A stretch of DNA of 47,295 nucleotides from Candidatus Flemingiibacterium merdigallinarum (GTDB lineage Bacteria > Bacillota > Clostridia > Oscillospirales > CAG-272). The notes beneath the pieces are model-generated. The model was not told the origin of the DNA. It did not search any database and saw only the letters and a program-made list of their open reading frames with translations. Location: positions 1-47,295 of the forward strand of contig CAJFKR010000010.1 of the NCBI GenBank assembly GCA_904386005.1. Direction: 5' to 3'. A program made the position numbers and the translations under genes. Shown here in pieces: positions 38,959 to 47,295 of the stretch (position 1 is the stretch's first letter; every line of letters starts with the position of its first letter).

Positions 38959-41526
38959 ATGACTCCGATGATGGAGCAGTATTTCGAAATTAAAAATAAA
39001 TATAAAGATTATCTGCTGTTTTACCGCATCGGTGACTTCTACGAGCTGTTTTTCGACGACGCGAAGCTCGCAAGCGAGCTGCTCGACCTTACATTGACCG
39101 GTCGGGACTGGGCGGAGTCCGAACGCGCGCCCATGTGCGGAGTGCCTTTCCACTCGGTCGACGTCTATATCGGCAAGCTCGTGTCCGCCGGATATAAAAT
39201 CGCGATCTGCGAGCAGCTCGAGAACCCCGCGCTCGCTAAAGGTTTGGTCAAGCGCGATATCACACGGATAGTCACCCCCGGTACTATAATTGAGGACTCG
39301 CTGCTCAAGGAAGGTCAGAATAACTTCATCGCCGCCGTCTCGACCGAGAGCGATGCCGTGGGAGTCAGCTTCTGCGATATCTCGACCGGTCAGCTAAGCG
39401 CGACTATGTTCACCGGCTCGGGACGTTTCGACCGGCTGACGTCCGAGTTCGCGACCTATCTTCCGAGCGAGGTGCTCTGCCCTTTTTCCGAGGACGAGCT
39501 CGGTCGAGCCGGCAAGTACCTTGTCAAACAAAACTCGACCATCACCGGAAATCAATCTGATCGATACGACTACAACAGCTGTCTCGAGCTTGTACAGCCA
39601 CACCTCGAAAATCCGGTATCACCGCCCGACGAGGCGGTCGTGCTCGCGGTCGGCGCGTTACTGTCGTATATTTCCGATACGCAGAAAACCGACCTTTCAT
39701 ATTTCGGAAAGCTGAATGTCTACACCGACCGTCAGTATCTCGAGATAGACGTCAATACCCGCCGCAATCTCGAGCTCTGCGAGACTATGCGCCAAAAGGA
39801 GAAAAAGGGCTCGCTCTTGTGGGTGCTCGATAAGACTAAAACTTCAATGGGCGCGCGGCTGCTCCGCCGCTCGGTCGAGCAGCCGCTCGTCAACTCGAAC
39901 GACATCAACGCGCGGCTTGACGCGGTCGGCGAGCTTGCCGACAACTTCATGCTGCGCGAGGAGCTCGGATTGCAGCTAAAAAGCGTGCTCGACCTCGAGC
40001 GGCTCACGCCTCGGCTCGTATACGGAAGTGCCAACGGCCGCGACCTCATCGCGATCAAGACCTCGATTGAAGTGATACCGCAGATACGCGCGCTTATGGC
40101 TGACGTTGGCTGCTCTGAGCTGCGGACAATCCGCGATGAAATGGACCCGCTCGACGACCTGTGCGAGCTGATACAAAAGGCTATCAAGCCCGACCCGCCG
40201 TTCACGATCCGCGAGGGAGGTATAATTGAAGACGGCTATTCGGACGAGGTCGACAAGCTCCGTTCAATAGTCCGCGACAGCGAGGAGATAATCCATTCGC
40301 TCGCCGAGCGCGAGCGCGAAGCTACCGGCATAAAGACATTGAAAATCGGTTATAACCGCGTATTCGGCTATTATATCGACGTCACGCGCTCCTTTCTTTC
40401 GCAGGTTCCCGACCGGTATGTCCGAAAGCAGACCCTGACCGGCAGCGAGCGCTTCATAACGCAGGAATTAAAGGACACCGAAGCGACGATACTCGGCGCG
40501 TCCGACCGGCTGAATTCGCTCGAATACGAGCTGTTCAAATCGGTCGCCGATAAGCTCGGCGAGAATCTCGAACGAATACAGAAAAGCGCGTCGCTGCTTG
40601 CAAAGCTCGACTTTTATCTGTCGCTCGCGCAGACGGCGCGCCAAGGAAACTATACGCGTCCGGAGGTCGACTACGGCGACGAAATATTTATTAAGGACGG
40701 ACGGCATCCGGTCGTCGAGCTGTTCTGCGGCGACAGCTACTTTGTGCCAAACGACACTCACCTCGACACCAAGCAGAACCGGCTGATGCTTATTACCGGA
40801 CCGAATATGGCGGGCAAATCTACATATATGCGTCAGGTCGCGCTGATTGTGCTGATGGCGCAGATAGGCTCGTTCGTGCCGGCAAAGGAGGCGCGGATCG
40901 GAATCTGCGACAAGCTGTTTACGCGAGTCGGCGCGTCGGACGACCTCGCGCTCGGTCAGTCTACGTTCATGCTCGAAATGAGCGAGTGCGCGTATATACT
41001 GAAGCACGCGACACGACGTTCGCTGATTATATACGACGAAATCGGCCGCGGCACGTCCACGTTCGACGGCATGGCGATCGCACGCGCAATCGCCGAATAC
41101 ACGGCGAAGAAGCTGCGTGCAAAGACCCTGTTCGCGACTCACTACCACGAGCTCGGCGAGCTTGAAGGCGCGGTCGACGGCGCGGTCAACTACAATATCG
41201 CCGCGAAGAAAAAGGGCGACGACATCACGTTTTTACGTAAAATCCTGCGCGGAGCCGCCGACGACAGCTACGGCATCGAGGTCGCGAAGCTGGCGGGCGT
41301 GCCGAACGAGGTCATTCGCCGCGCGAAAGAGGTGCTCGCCGCGATACTCGACGGCTCGGGTCAAGAAAAGAAGCCGGCTAAGCCGGAAGAAACTACAAAC
41401 GAGCTGACATTTGATAATGTCCTCGAGAGCCAGCTCGCCGACGCGGTGCGCGCGCTTGACGTCAACACGCTGACGCCGCTTGAGGCTATAAACGAGTTAT
41501 ACCGGCTGAAAAAAATGATTGAATAG
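38959..41526 (+). CDS. mutS: DNA mismatch repair protein MutS
   Basis: 855 residues, normal length. Mismatch-binding domain I carries the GDFYELFFDDA motif near residue 25 (Phe and Glu insert at the mismatch). Core and clamp domains follow (GSLLWVLDKTKTSMGARLLR; FGYYIDVTRS), then the ATPase: Walker A GPNMAGKSTYMRQ, the ASDDLALGQSTFMLEMSE loop, Walker B SLIIYDEIGRGTSTFDGM and ATHYHEL. The tail ends in the helix-turn-helix ALDVNTLTPLEAINELYRLK. It recognises replication errors and recruits MutL, encoded 135 bp downstream. An unrelated reduced MutS homologue is at 17968. Confidence 0.98.
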   Translation: MTPMMEQYFEIKNKYKDYLLFYRIGDFYELFFDDAKLASELLDLTLTGRDWAESERAPMCGVPFHSVDVYIGKLVSAGYKIAICEQLENPALAKGLVKRDITRIVTPGTIIEDSLLKEGQNNFIAAVSTESDAVGVSFCDISTGQLSATMFTGSGRFDRLTSEFATYLPSEVLCPFSEDELGRAGKYLVKQNSTITGNQSDRYDYNSCLELVQPHLENPVSPPDEAVVLAVGALLSYISDTQKTDLSYFGKLNVYTDRQYLEIDVNTRRNLELCETMRQKEKKGSLLWVLDKTKTSMGARLLRRSVEQPLVNSNDINARLDAVGELADNFMLREELGLQLKSVLDLERLTPRLVYGSANGRDLIAIKTSIEVIPQIRALMADVGCSELRTIRDEMDPLDDLCELIQKAIKPDPPFTIREGGIIEDGYSDEVDKLRSIVRDSEEIIHSLAEREREATGIKTLKIGYNRVFGYYIDVTRSFLSQVPDRYVRKQTLTGSERFITQELKDTEATILGASDRLNSLEYELFKSVADKLGENLERIQKSASLLAKLDFYLSLAQTARQGNYTRPEVDYGDEIFIKDGRHPVVELFCGDSYFVPNDTHLDTKQNRLMLITGPNMAGKSTYMRQVALIVLMAQIGSFVPAKEARIGICDKLFTRVGASDDLALGQSTFMLEMSECAYILKHATRRSLIIYDEIGRGTSTFDGMAIARAIAEYTAKKLRAKTLFATHYHELGELEGAVDGAVNYNIAAKKKGDDITFLRKILRGAADDSYGIEVAKLAGVPNEVIRRAKEVLAAILDGSGQEKKPAKPEETTNELTFDNVLESQLADAVRALDVNTLTPLEAINELYRLKKMIE

Positions 41527-41661
41527 ATCCGTAATAAGCAATCTAAAAAAGCTACGATATGTCTTGAACTGTCGACGCGATATAATGTGGCTCGATTTAT
41601 TATTACTGTTTAGTACAGTCACCCGTCATAAAATCCCGATCATCGAAAGGAGCCGCGCATA

Positions 41662-43998
41662 TTGGGAGTTATTAATCAACTTGATATACAGGTTGCCAAC
41701 CTCATCGCCGCGGGCGAGGTCGTCGACCGCCCTGCGTCAGCCTGCAAGGAGCTGCTCGAAAATGCCATAGACGCCGGAGCGACCAAAGTCACGCTCGAGA
41801 TAAAGAACGGCGGCAGCAGCTTGATCCGAGTCTCGGATAACGGCTGCGGAATGTCGCGCGACGACCTGCCTTTATCGATAAAGCGGCACGCTACCAGTAA
41901 AATTAAGAACGCCGGAGACCTTGCCGCGATAATGACTCTCGGCTTTCGCGGCGAGGCACTCGCCGCAATAGCGTCGGTCTCGCACCTGCGCATATTGTCA
42001 AAGCGCCGCGAGGACGAATACGGCGCTCTGCTCGACAGCGAGCCGGGCAAAGAGCCGGTGCTGTCCGACGCCGCGATATCCGATGGTACAACCATACTTG
42101 TCGAGGATCTGTTCGCGAATGTACCGGCGCGCCGGAAATTCTTAAAAAAGGACCAGACCGAAGCTATGGCGGTCGCGGCGACGCTCGAAAAGGTCGCGCT
42201 GTCATATCCCTCAATCGCGATAAAGCTGATTATCGACGGTCAGCCGCGTTTTGAGACAGCCGGTGACGGAAAATTGAAGAACACAATATACGCGCTGTAC
42301 GGTCGCGAATTCGCGTCAAGGCTGATCGAGCTCGGACGCGACGCGGACGGAATCTCAATCGACGGCTATATCGGCACCCCCGAAAATGTGCGCGCGAATC
42401 GTAATTATCAGAATGTATTTATAAACGGACGATTTGTCAAGTCAAAGTGCGCGCAGGCCGCGCTCGAACAGGCGTTCACTTCGTACATCCCCTCCGACAA
42501 GTTCCCAGCTTGTGTAATGAATATAGGTTTGTCGCCCGAGCTGGTCGATGTTAATATACATCCATCGAAGCTCGAGGTCAAATTCACAAACGAGCGCTCG
42601 GTGTTCGAAGCGGTATATTATGCGGTACGAGGCGCGCTCGAAAAGCGTATCCCCCGCCCGCAGCTGAATTTCCCGGGAAAGGATGCGAGCGAATTTTCGT
42701 ATGAGGTTATGAAGACCCTGAACGCGTTTGTGCCAATCGAGGAGCGAAGCTCACGTCAGCAGAAATGCGTATATCTCAACCAGAAAAACGTCAAGGAAGG
42801 TCAGCTGTCAATCGAGGAACAGCTGACGCCGTCCAAATCGCAGTCCTCGCCAACCGCTTCACTGCGCACTGACTTCCTGCCAGACGCCGGATATGCTGAC
42901 ACGGTGCAGGCTGAACTGTCGCAAGCGGATTCTATCTCTGCATCCGGATATCAGAGTTCCGTACAGAACGAACCGCCGCGCACAACCGCCGCTCCTACTG
43001 CCGGATATCAGAGCCCCGCGCAGGACGAACCACCGAGCACAACCGCCGCTCCTACTGCCGGATATCAGAGTTCCGCGCAGGACGAACCGCCGCGCACAAC
43101 CGCCGCTCCCGCAGCCGGATATCAGAGCCCCGCGCAGGACGAACCACCGAGCACAACCGCCGCTCCCGCAGCCGGATATCAGAGTTCCGCGCAGGACGAA
43201 CCGCCGCGCACAACCACCGCTCCTACTGCCGGATATCACAGCACCACGCGTTCTGCATATCCTCAAGCCGATACTTCTGCCGACGCCCCTGTCTACACGC
43301 AGATAGACGAGCTGCCGCCGGTCATCGAAGCCATGCGCTCGAAGCCTGAAGCCGACAGCTACGCCGAGCTCGACCTGCGTGATACACCCGATGCGCCGTC
43401 CCAACGCAAATCTCCGCCGCCTTACCGTATCATCGGCGAAGCCTTCTACTCGTTTGTTTTTATCGAGGTCGCGGACAAGGTCATGATAATCGACAAGCAC
43501 GCCGCGCACGAGCGAATCATCTTCGAGGAGCTGAAGGAAAATCTGCGCACTAAATCGGTCGTGTCACAAATCCTGCTCGTACCGCTTGAATTGAATCTGA
43601 CGCCGGTCGAGCTTGCCGCGCTCGATGAATACAGTGCCGAGGTCAAGGGCATCGGCTTCGACTATACGACCAATGGCGTGAACATGGCGTCAATCAACGC
43701 GATACCGTCGCAGATCGAGGTCTCGGCGGCAGGCGATATGCTCGTGACTGTAGCCGACCGGCTGTCCGGCGGTACCGGCAGCGCGGGAATCTCGCGCGAG
43801 CTATTGTTTGAGCGCGCGCTCTATCAGGCGTCCTGCAAGGCGGCGATAAAAATCGGGCATATTGAGGACAAGGAGCACATCAAGTGGATTTGCGACAAGC
43901 TGCTCATGCTTGACGACATCAAATACTGTCCGCACGGTCGACCGGTCGCGTTCGAGCTGTCAAAGCAGAATATAGAGCTGCAATTCAAGCGCACATGA
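41662..43998 (+). CDS. mutL: DNA mismatch repair protein MutL (endonuclease type) with repeat linker
   Basis: 778 residues from a TTG start supported by AAAGGAG. The N-terminal GHKL ATPase has ELLENAIDAGAT, DNGCGM and TLGFRGEALAAIASV. The C-terminal dimerisation/nuclease domain has DKHAAHERIIFEEL, which fits the DQHA(x)2E(x)4E metal motif except Gln to Lys, plus SCKAAIK and CPHGRP. It is therefore a nicking MutL, as expected where MutH is absent. The linker (about residues 410-530) is expanded by five 19-residue repeats of the form GYQSSAQDEPPRTTAAPTA, making the protein longer than the usual ~620-650. The linker is tolerant, so activity is probably retained. Confidence 0.97.
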   Translation: MGVINQLDIQVANLIAAGEVVDRPASACKELLENAIDAGATKVTLEIKNGGSSLIRVSDNGCGMSRDDLPLSIKRHATSKIKNAGDLAAIMTLGFRGEALAAIASVSHLRILSKRREDEYGALLDSEPGKEPVLSDAAISDGTTILVEDLFANVPARRKFLKKDQTEAMAVAATLEKVALSYPSIAIKLIIDGQPRFETAGDGKLKNTIYALYGREFASRLIELGRDADGISIDGYIGTPENVRANRNYQNVFINGRFVKSKCAQAALEQAFTSYIPSDKFPACVMNIGLSPELVDVNIHPSKLEVKFTNERSVFEAVYYAVRGALEKRIPRPQLNFPGKDASEFSYEVMKTLNAFVPIEERSSRQQKCVYLNQKNVKEGQLSIEEQLTPSKSQSSPTASLRTDFLPDAGYADTVQAELSQADSISASGYQSSVQNEPPRTTAAPTAGYQSPAQDEPPSTTAAPTAGYQSSAQDEPPRTTAAPAAGYQSPAQDEPPSTTAAPAAGYQSSAQDEPPRTTTAPTAGYHSTTRSAYPQADTSADAPVYTQIDELPPVIEAMRSKPEADSYAELDLRDTPDAPSQRKSPPPYRIIGEAFYSFVFIEVADKVMIIDKHAAHERIIFEELKENLRTKSVVSQILLVPLELNLTPVELAALDEYSAEVKGIGFDYTTNGVNMASINAIPSQIEVSAAGDMLVTVADRLSGGTGSAGISRELLFERALYQASCKAAIKIGHIEDKEHIKWICDKLLMLDDIKYCPHGRPVAFELSKQNIELQFKRT
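42946..43245. repeat. 57-bp minisatellite within mutL linker (5 full units + partial)
   Basis: Units begin with GGATATCAGAG at 42946, 43003, 43060, 43117 and 43174, with a truncated sixth at 43231. Types alternate: QSP...PPST (units 2, 4) and QSS...PPRT (units 1, 3, 5), so units 2-5 form a 114-bp higher-order repeat. All units keep the reading frame. Confidence 0.95.
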
Positions 43999-44033
43999 AT
44001 TCACACATCATTATCATCATTATTATGAAAGAA

Positions 44034-44066
44034 GCTTTTGCACTACAGTATTAGCATTGCAAAAGC
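44034..44066 (+). promoter_or_regulatory. Hairpin immediately upstream of tgt
   Basis: GCTTTTGCA (44034-44042) pairs perfectly with TGCAAAAGC (44058-44066), 15 bp before the tgt ATG. There is no T tract and the ATG lacks a clear Shine-Dalgarno, so a structural role in translation start is possible. It does not match a preQ1 riboswitch pattern that I can recognise. Confidence 0.4.
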
Positions 44067-44081
44067 CATGGTTAATATTAT

Positions 44082-45218
44082 ATGTTTACACTTATAAAGC
44101 AGGAAGGTCGCGCACGCCGCGGCCGCTTTGAGACGGTACACGGCACAATAGAGACGCCGGTGTTCATGAACGTCGGCACCTCTGCCGCGATCAAGGGCGG
44201 CATATCGACTATGGATCTGCGTGATGTGCATTGTCAGGTCGAGCTGTCCAACACCTATCACCTGCATTTGCGCCCGGGTGACCGCCTTATCTACGACATG
44301 GGCGGAATACACAAATTTTTCAACTGGGATCGACCGGTGCTGACCGACTCGGGCGGATTCCAGGTCTTTTCGCTCGCGCAGTTGAGAAAGATCAGCGAGG
44401 ACGGCGTTCGTTTCGCGTCGCACATCGACGGCGCGCGCATATTCATGGGACCCGAGGAATCGATGCAGATACAGTCGAATCTGGCGTCGACGATAGCGAT
44501 GGCGTTCGACGAGTGTATCGAAAATCCCGCGCCGTATGATTATGTCAAAAATTCCTGCGACCGAACCGCGCGCTGGCTCGTCCGCTGCAAAAATGAGCTC
44601 GCGCGGCTGAATTCACTGCCCGAGACTATAAATAAACAGCAGATGCTGTTCGGCATAAATCAGGGAAGCACCTACCCCGACCTGCGGGTCGAGCATATGC
44701 GGACAATCGCCGAGCTCGATTTGGACGGCTACGCTATCGGCGGACTCGCCGTCGGCGAGTCCGCCGAGGAGATGTACGACACGATTGACATAGTCGAGGA
44801 GCATATGCCGAAATACAAGCCGCGCTACCTGATGGGCGTCGGCACTCCCTGCAATATCCTCGAAGCGGTACATCGCGGCGTCGACTTCTTCGACTGCGTC
44901 ATGCCCAGCCGCAACGCGCGTCACGGCAATATCTTCACCTGGCACGGCAAGATGAACCTTTTGAATGAAAAGTATAAGCGCGACCCGCGGCCGATAGACG
45001 AGAATTGCGGCTGCCCGGCTTGCCGCGCGTATTCGCGCTCGTATATCCGCCACCTGTTCAAGGCGGGCGAGATACTTGGAATGCGGCTCGCGGTGCTGCA
45101 TAATCTGTACTTCTACAACGAGCTAATGCAGAAAATCCGCGACGCGCTCGACGAAGGTCGCTATGAGGAATTCTACAGAAAATACCGCGACATTCTCGGA
45201 GTCCGCAGCGAGAACTGA
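44082..45218 (+). CDS. tgt: Queuine tRNA-ribosyltransferase
   Basis: 378 residues. It exchanges G34 of GUN-anticodon tRNAs for the queuosine precursor preQ1. Motifs: VFMNVGTSAAIKGG, LSNTYHLHLRPGD, the substrate Asp in VLTDSGGFQVFSL, DGARIFMGPEESM, FGINQGSTYPDLR, IGGLAVGESAEEM, YLMGVGTP and the catalytic Asp in GVDFFDCVMPSRNARHG. The zinc site is CGCPAC with His in SRSYIRHLF. The start MFTLIKQEGRARRG fits the family although no good ribosome site precedes it. It follows mutL by 83 bp; no queuosine biosynthesis genes are in the window. Confidence 0.97.
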   Translation: MFTLIKQEGRARRGRFETVHGTIETPVFMNVGTSAAIKGGISTMDLRDVHCQVELSNTYHLHLRPGDRLIYDMGGIHKFFNWDRPVLTDSGGFQVFSLAQLRKISEDGVRFASHIDGARIFMGPEESMQIQSNLASTIAMAFDECIENPAPYDYVKNSCDRTARWLVRCKNELARLNSLPETINKQQMLFGINQGSTYPDLRVEHMRTIAELDLDGYAIGGLAVGESAEEMYDTIDIVEEHMPKYKPRYLMGVGTPCNILEAVHRGVDFFDCVMPSRNARHGNIFTWHGKMNLLNEKYKRDPRPIDENCGCPACRAYSRSYIRHLFKAGEILGMRLAVLHNLYFYNELMQKIRDALDEGRYEEFYRKYRDILGVRSEN

Positions 45219-45266
45219 CAGCGCCGCGGTGTGAATTTGTCTATATTCACGCATATCCGCGGCTAA

Positions 45267-46541
45267 GTCAAAATCCGCAGCCTTACCGGCGGCATCTTCA
45301 GACATTATCGCCGCGTCGTCGATATGGAGCGCGCCGAGGTGCGTGTTTCATGGCAGGACGGAGATGCACGCATCGCGCGATGTGTGTTCGCGTCGCGCGA
45401 GAATCAGCTTGTGTTTGTGCGGCTGACCGCCGACGGCGGAAAGCTCGATAACGCGATATCGCTTGTCCTGCACGACGCCGAAACCTATGGTCAGCGCAAT
45501 ATCCCGAATCAGTATTCGGCTGCCGACGCCGCTAAACGTACGCTCTACACCGGCGACGAGGATTATCTCATTTCGCACGCGCTGCCGTTTATGTATGAGA
45601 CCGCGCTCTTCTACGAGGATTTTGCGGTCGAAAACGCCGACGGCTATCTCGACCTGTATCCGTCAGTCTCGCCCGAAAACACGCCGTCAAACATCGATAG
45701 GCTGAAAATACGCGACAGCATCGAGACGACGAAGAACGCGACGATGGATTTCGCGCTCTTGAAGGAGCTGCTTACGAACCTGCTTGCCGGCTGTAAAATC
45801 ACCGGAATGTACCCCGAGAAATGGTCGACCTGGGAGAATATGCTCGCGAAGATACGCCCTTACCGTATCAATTCGGATAGAGCGGTCGCCGAGTGGATCG
45901 ACCCCTACTATGAGGACAACTACCGCCACCGTCATCACAGCCATGTCTATCCGGTATTCCCCGGCAGTGAAATTGCACCTGACAGCGAGCTGTACGGCGC
46001 GTTTGAACGCGCCGAGGAGCTGCGGCTCGCCGATGGAATATACGATCAGTCGAGCTGGTCGGCGGTGTTCATGGCTGGAATCGCGGCGCGTATGCGCAGA
46101 CCGGACGCCGCGCTGCTCATAATCGATATTATCACGCGCACCTGCCTTATGAATAACCTGTTCACGCTGCACAACGACTGGCGCAGAATGGGTCCGGTTT
46201 CCTGCGGCGACTTCCGCGTCGTGCCGTTCCAGATTGGCGCGAACATCGGAATCCCCGCGGTTATCAACGAAATGCTGCTGCAATCACGAGATCATGTAAT
46301 AACTCTGCTCCCGTCGCTGCCCGACAAATGGGAACGCGGACACATCACCGGACTGCTCGCTCGCGGTAATATCAAGGTCGACATTTTCTGGGAGCGTGAC
46401 GGCGGGTACGCGGTCCTGAAGTCGGACATAAGTCAGACAGTCGGGCTCGGACTCGGCAGCGGCTATCGCTTCGCTGACGGCAAACCAACCCAAACCATAG
46501 TACTGAACGGCGTCAAACGCGTCGAATTCAAGTCTGTGTAA
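45267..46541 (+). pseudogene. GH95-type alpha-fucosidase remnant (5'-truncated, internally deleted)
   Basis: The frame is open from 45267 but its first ATG (45324) falls inside conserved sequence: RHYRRVVDMERAEVRVSWQD matches the interior of a GH95 N-terminal domain, so the true start is gone. About 60 residues later, after SLVLHDAETYGQR, the sequence jumps to the helical-barrel half (RTLYTGDEDYLISHALPFMY; TMDFALLKELL), losing several hundred residues expected in a ~750-800-residue enzyme. The end (HHSHVYPVFPG; MNNLFTLHNDWRRMGP; LLPSLPDKWERGHITGLLAR) is well preserved. No ribosome site is present. Intact codons after the deletion suggest recent decay or recombination. GH95 enzymes remove terminal fucose from host glycans. 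Confidence 0.8.
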
Positions 46542-46600
46542 ACCGAAGTATGTATTGCCAGCCGCGGCATTTTCAATTCCGCGCGCCAATCAATATCTGA

Positions 46601-46675
46601 GGTTACGCGATTACGCATAACCGTGTCGACAGTTTTTACCCGCGCAGGGCCGCTGCAAGCAGCGGGTGCAGTCGT
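46601..46675. repeat. Dispersed 75-bp repeat D, copy 2
   Basis: Gap-free match to 17664-17738, same orientation, about 66 of 75 bases identical, with a ~37-bp invariant 3' part containing the CCGCTGC-AA-GCAGCGG hairpin. Both copies are intergenic. Confidence 0.85.
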
Positions 46676-46744
46676 GACTGCGGTTGGCTGAAGCCGCGAG
46701 CGTAGACTGCTGTTGCCATGAGCATAGCCTCATATTGCCATGAA

Positions 46745-46902
46745 AGCGGTTTGCTGCCACCGCGCGCAGAGCCAAACGCCTGCGAGTGCTGTCTGAAACA
46801 GCACGTGAACGCAGTATATTGCTTACGTGAGAGCGGTTTGCTGCCACCGCGCGCAGAGCCTGATGCCTGCGAGTGCTGTCTGAAACAGCACGTGAACGCA
46901 GT
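46745..46902. repeat. 87-bp-period tandem repeat, two copies
   Basis: 71-bp cores AGCGGTTTGCTGCCACCGCG...GTGAACGCAGT at 46745-46815 and 46832-46902, differing only in a 4-base spot. Each core has the hairpin GTGCTGT-CTGAA-ACAGCAC. Confidence 0.9.
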
Positions 46903-47079
46903 CCATTGCTGCCATAAACAGCCCGCTGTTGTCATTAATTGCGTTATATCGCAGTTGTAGAAGTAAAGACTTCACTTGGCAAATCGACTGATTTCCAGAC
47001 GCTGACACAATTCCCGACGACACATCCCTGTCTCCTCTCGGACAGTTGTCGGACTCACATTACATAATATACACTGCTG

Positions 47080-47116
47080 ATACCGTATACCGCAATCGCG
47101 GTATACGGTATTTTAC
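47080..47116 (+). terminator. Terminator hairpin ahead of the transposase
   Basis: A perfect 14-bp stem ATACCGTATACCGC / GCGGTATACGGTAT with AATC loop, followed by TTTTA. It could shield the insertion sequence from read-through or end an upstream transcript. Confidence 0.75.
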
Positions 47117-47181
47117 CGAAAATATATCTGCCATGATGTGTCAGAATAACTGTATTTCCGAAATTACTCACGGCAACAGCA

Positions 47182-47210
47182 TTTACTTTTTACCGAAAGA
47201 ATGATATAAT
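47182..47210 (+). promoter_or_regulatory. Promoter at transposase start
   Basis: TTTACT (47182-47187), 17-bp spacer, TATAAT (47205-47210), only 6 bp before the ATG, so the transcript would have almost no leader. Confidence 0.45.
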
Positions 47211-47216
47211 AGTAAC

Positions 47217-47295
47217 ATGGAAATAGAAAACTTAAAAAAGACAATAATCACGATAAGGGAACCGAGACGGATAAGCTACGGAAATATACGACACA
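47217..47295 (+). CDS. ISAs1-type transposase, 5' end only (cut by window end)
   Basis: The 26 visible residues, MEIENLKKTIITIREPRRIS then YGNIRH, match the start of ISAs1/H-repeat-type transposases, in which a short leader is followed by a D/E-P-R-R motif and a G-N-x-R-H stretch before the DDE-associated domain. The frame is open to the last base. No ribosome site precedes the ATG. The fragment is short, so the family call is from this N-terminal signature only. Confidence 0.65.
   Translation, partial: MEIENLKKTIITIREPRRISYGNIRH

Larger units (their letters stand above)
46542..47079. other. Gene-free, repeat-bearing stretch before the insertion sequence
   Basis: Contains dispersed repeat D copy 2 (46601-46675) and an 87-bp tandem repeat (46745-46902). 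The rest (46903-47079) has no convincing gene. Open frames across the repeats exist only because 87 is a multiple of 3. Confidence 0.65.

Noticed and set aside
44000-44081. preQ1 riboswitch before tgt
   Set aside because: The leader has a simple stem but not the short pseudoknot layout of known preQ1 classes.
46636-46935. A 99-codon minus-strand frame across the 87-bp repeat
   Set aside because: It is open mainly because the period is a multiple of 3; there is no ribosome site and the residues are low complexity.
46965-47035. Possible insertion-sequence terminal inverted repeat (GACACAATTCCC-type end)
   Set aside because: It vaguely resembles IS256-family ends, but no partner repeat or transposase end could be identified.

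Overview
The window looks like chromosomal DNA of a spore-forming, probably gut-associated Bacillota (class Clostridia). Evidence: the miaB / ylbF-ymcA-like / mutS / mutL order resembles the Bacillus neighbourhood; efp lies beside a CD1247-N-type zinc-ribbon gene; a NusG-II / Gx-transporter / apbE trio is present; Shine-Dalgarno sites are strong; and there are genes for hexuronate and fucose/lactaldehyde metabolism. No RNA gene, CRISPR array or intact phage was seen.

Layout. (1) 1-8 kb: the 3' end of a large serine recombinase, then two operons of two ABC half-exporters each (four ATPases), each behind a consensus sigma-A promoter. This block is visibly more AT-rich than the rest and looks like an island edge. 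(2) 8-15 kb: a beta-lactamase-fold serine hydrolase, then an AraC/PocR-type regulator divergent from an M14 carboxypeptidase-like gene, a CapA-like gene and a lone solute-binding lipoprotein. (3) 15-20.4 kb, minus strand: DJ-1/PfpI protein, an Lrp-type regulator abutting an aminotransferase, and a PHP phosphatase with a reduced MutS-family ATPase. (4) 20.8-26.7 kb: uxaC, a sugar isomerase/epimerase, a membrane-anchored unknown, a histidine phosphatase, then on the minus strand an iron alcohol dehydrogenase and an unknown gene. (5) 27-30.6 kb: a heterodimeric ABC multidrug-type exporter with one degenerate ATP site. (6) 30.7-33.8 kb: two divergent genes sharing an ALSHILNAEGEKLQ module, then the CD1247-like protein and efp on the minus strand. 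(7) 34-36.9 kb: NusG-II protein, Gx transporter, ApbE, TVP38. (8) 36.8-45.2 kb: miaB, ylbF-like, mutS, mutL, tgt, a housekeeping tRNA-modification and mismatch-repair block. (9) 45.2-47.3 kb: a decayed GH95 fucosidase, repeats, and the first codons of an ISAs1-type transposase cut by the window end.

The least explained feature is a family of modular hairpin arrays in three intergenic spaces (about 17.8, 24.7 and 38.3 kb). Each array is a string of perfect inverted repeats with 3-nt loops, mostly joined by a constant CCACTCT linker, and the hairpin modules are shuffled between arrays. A second dispersed repeat (75 bp, two copies), a 57-bp minisatellite inside mutL, an exact 20-bp duplication that changes a reading frame, and several short tandem duplications make this a repeat-rich genome segment.
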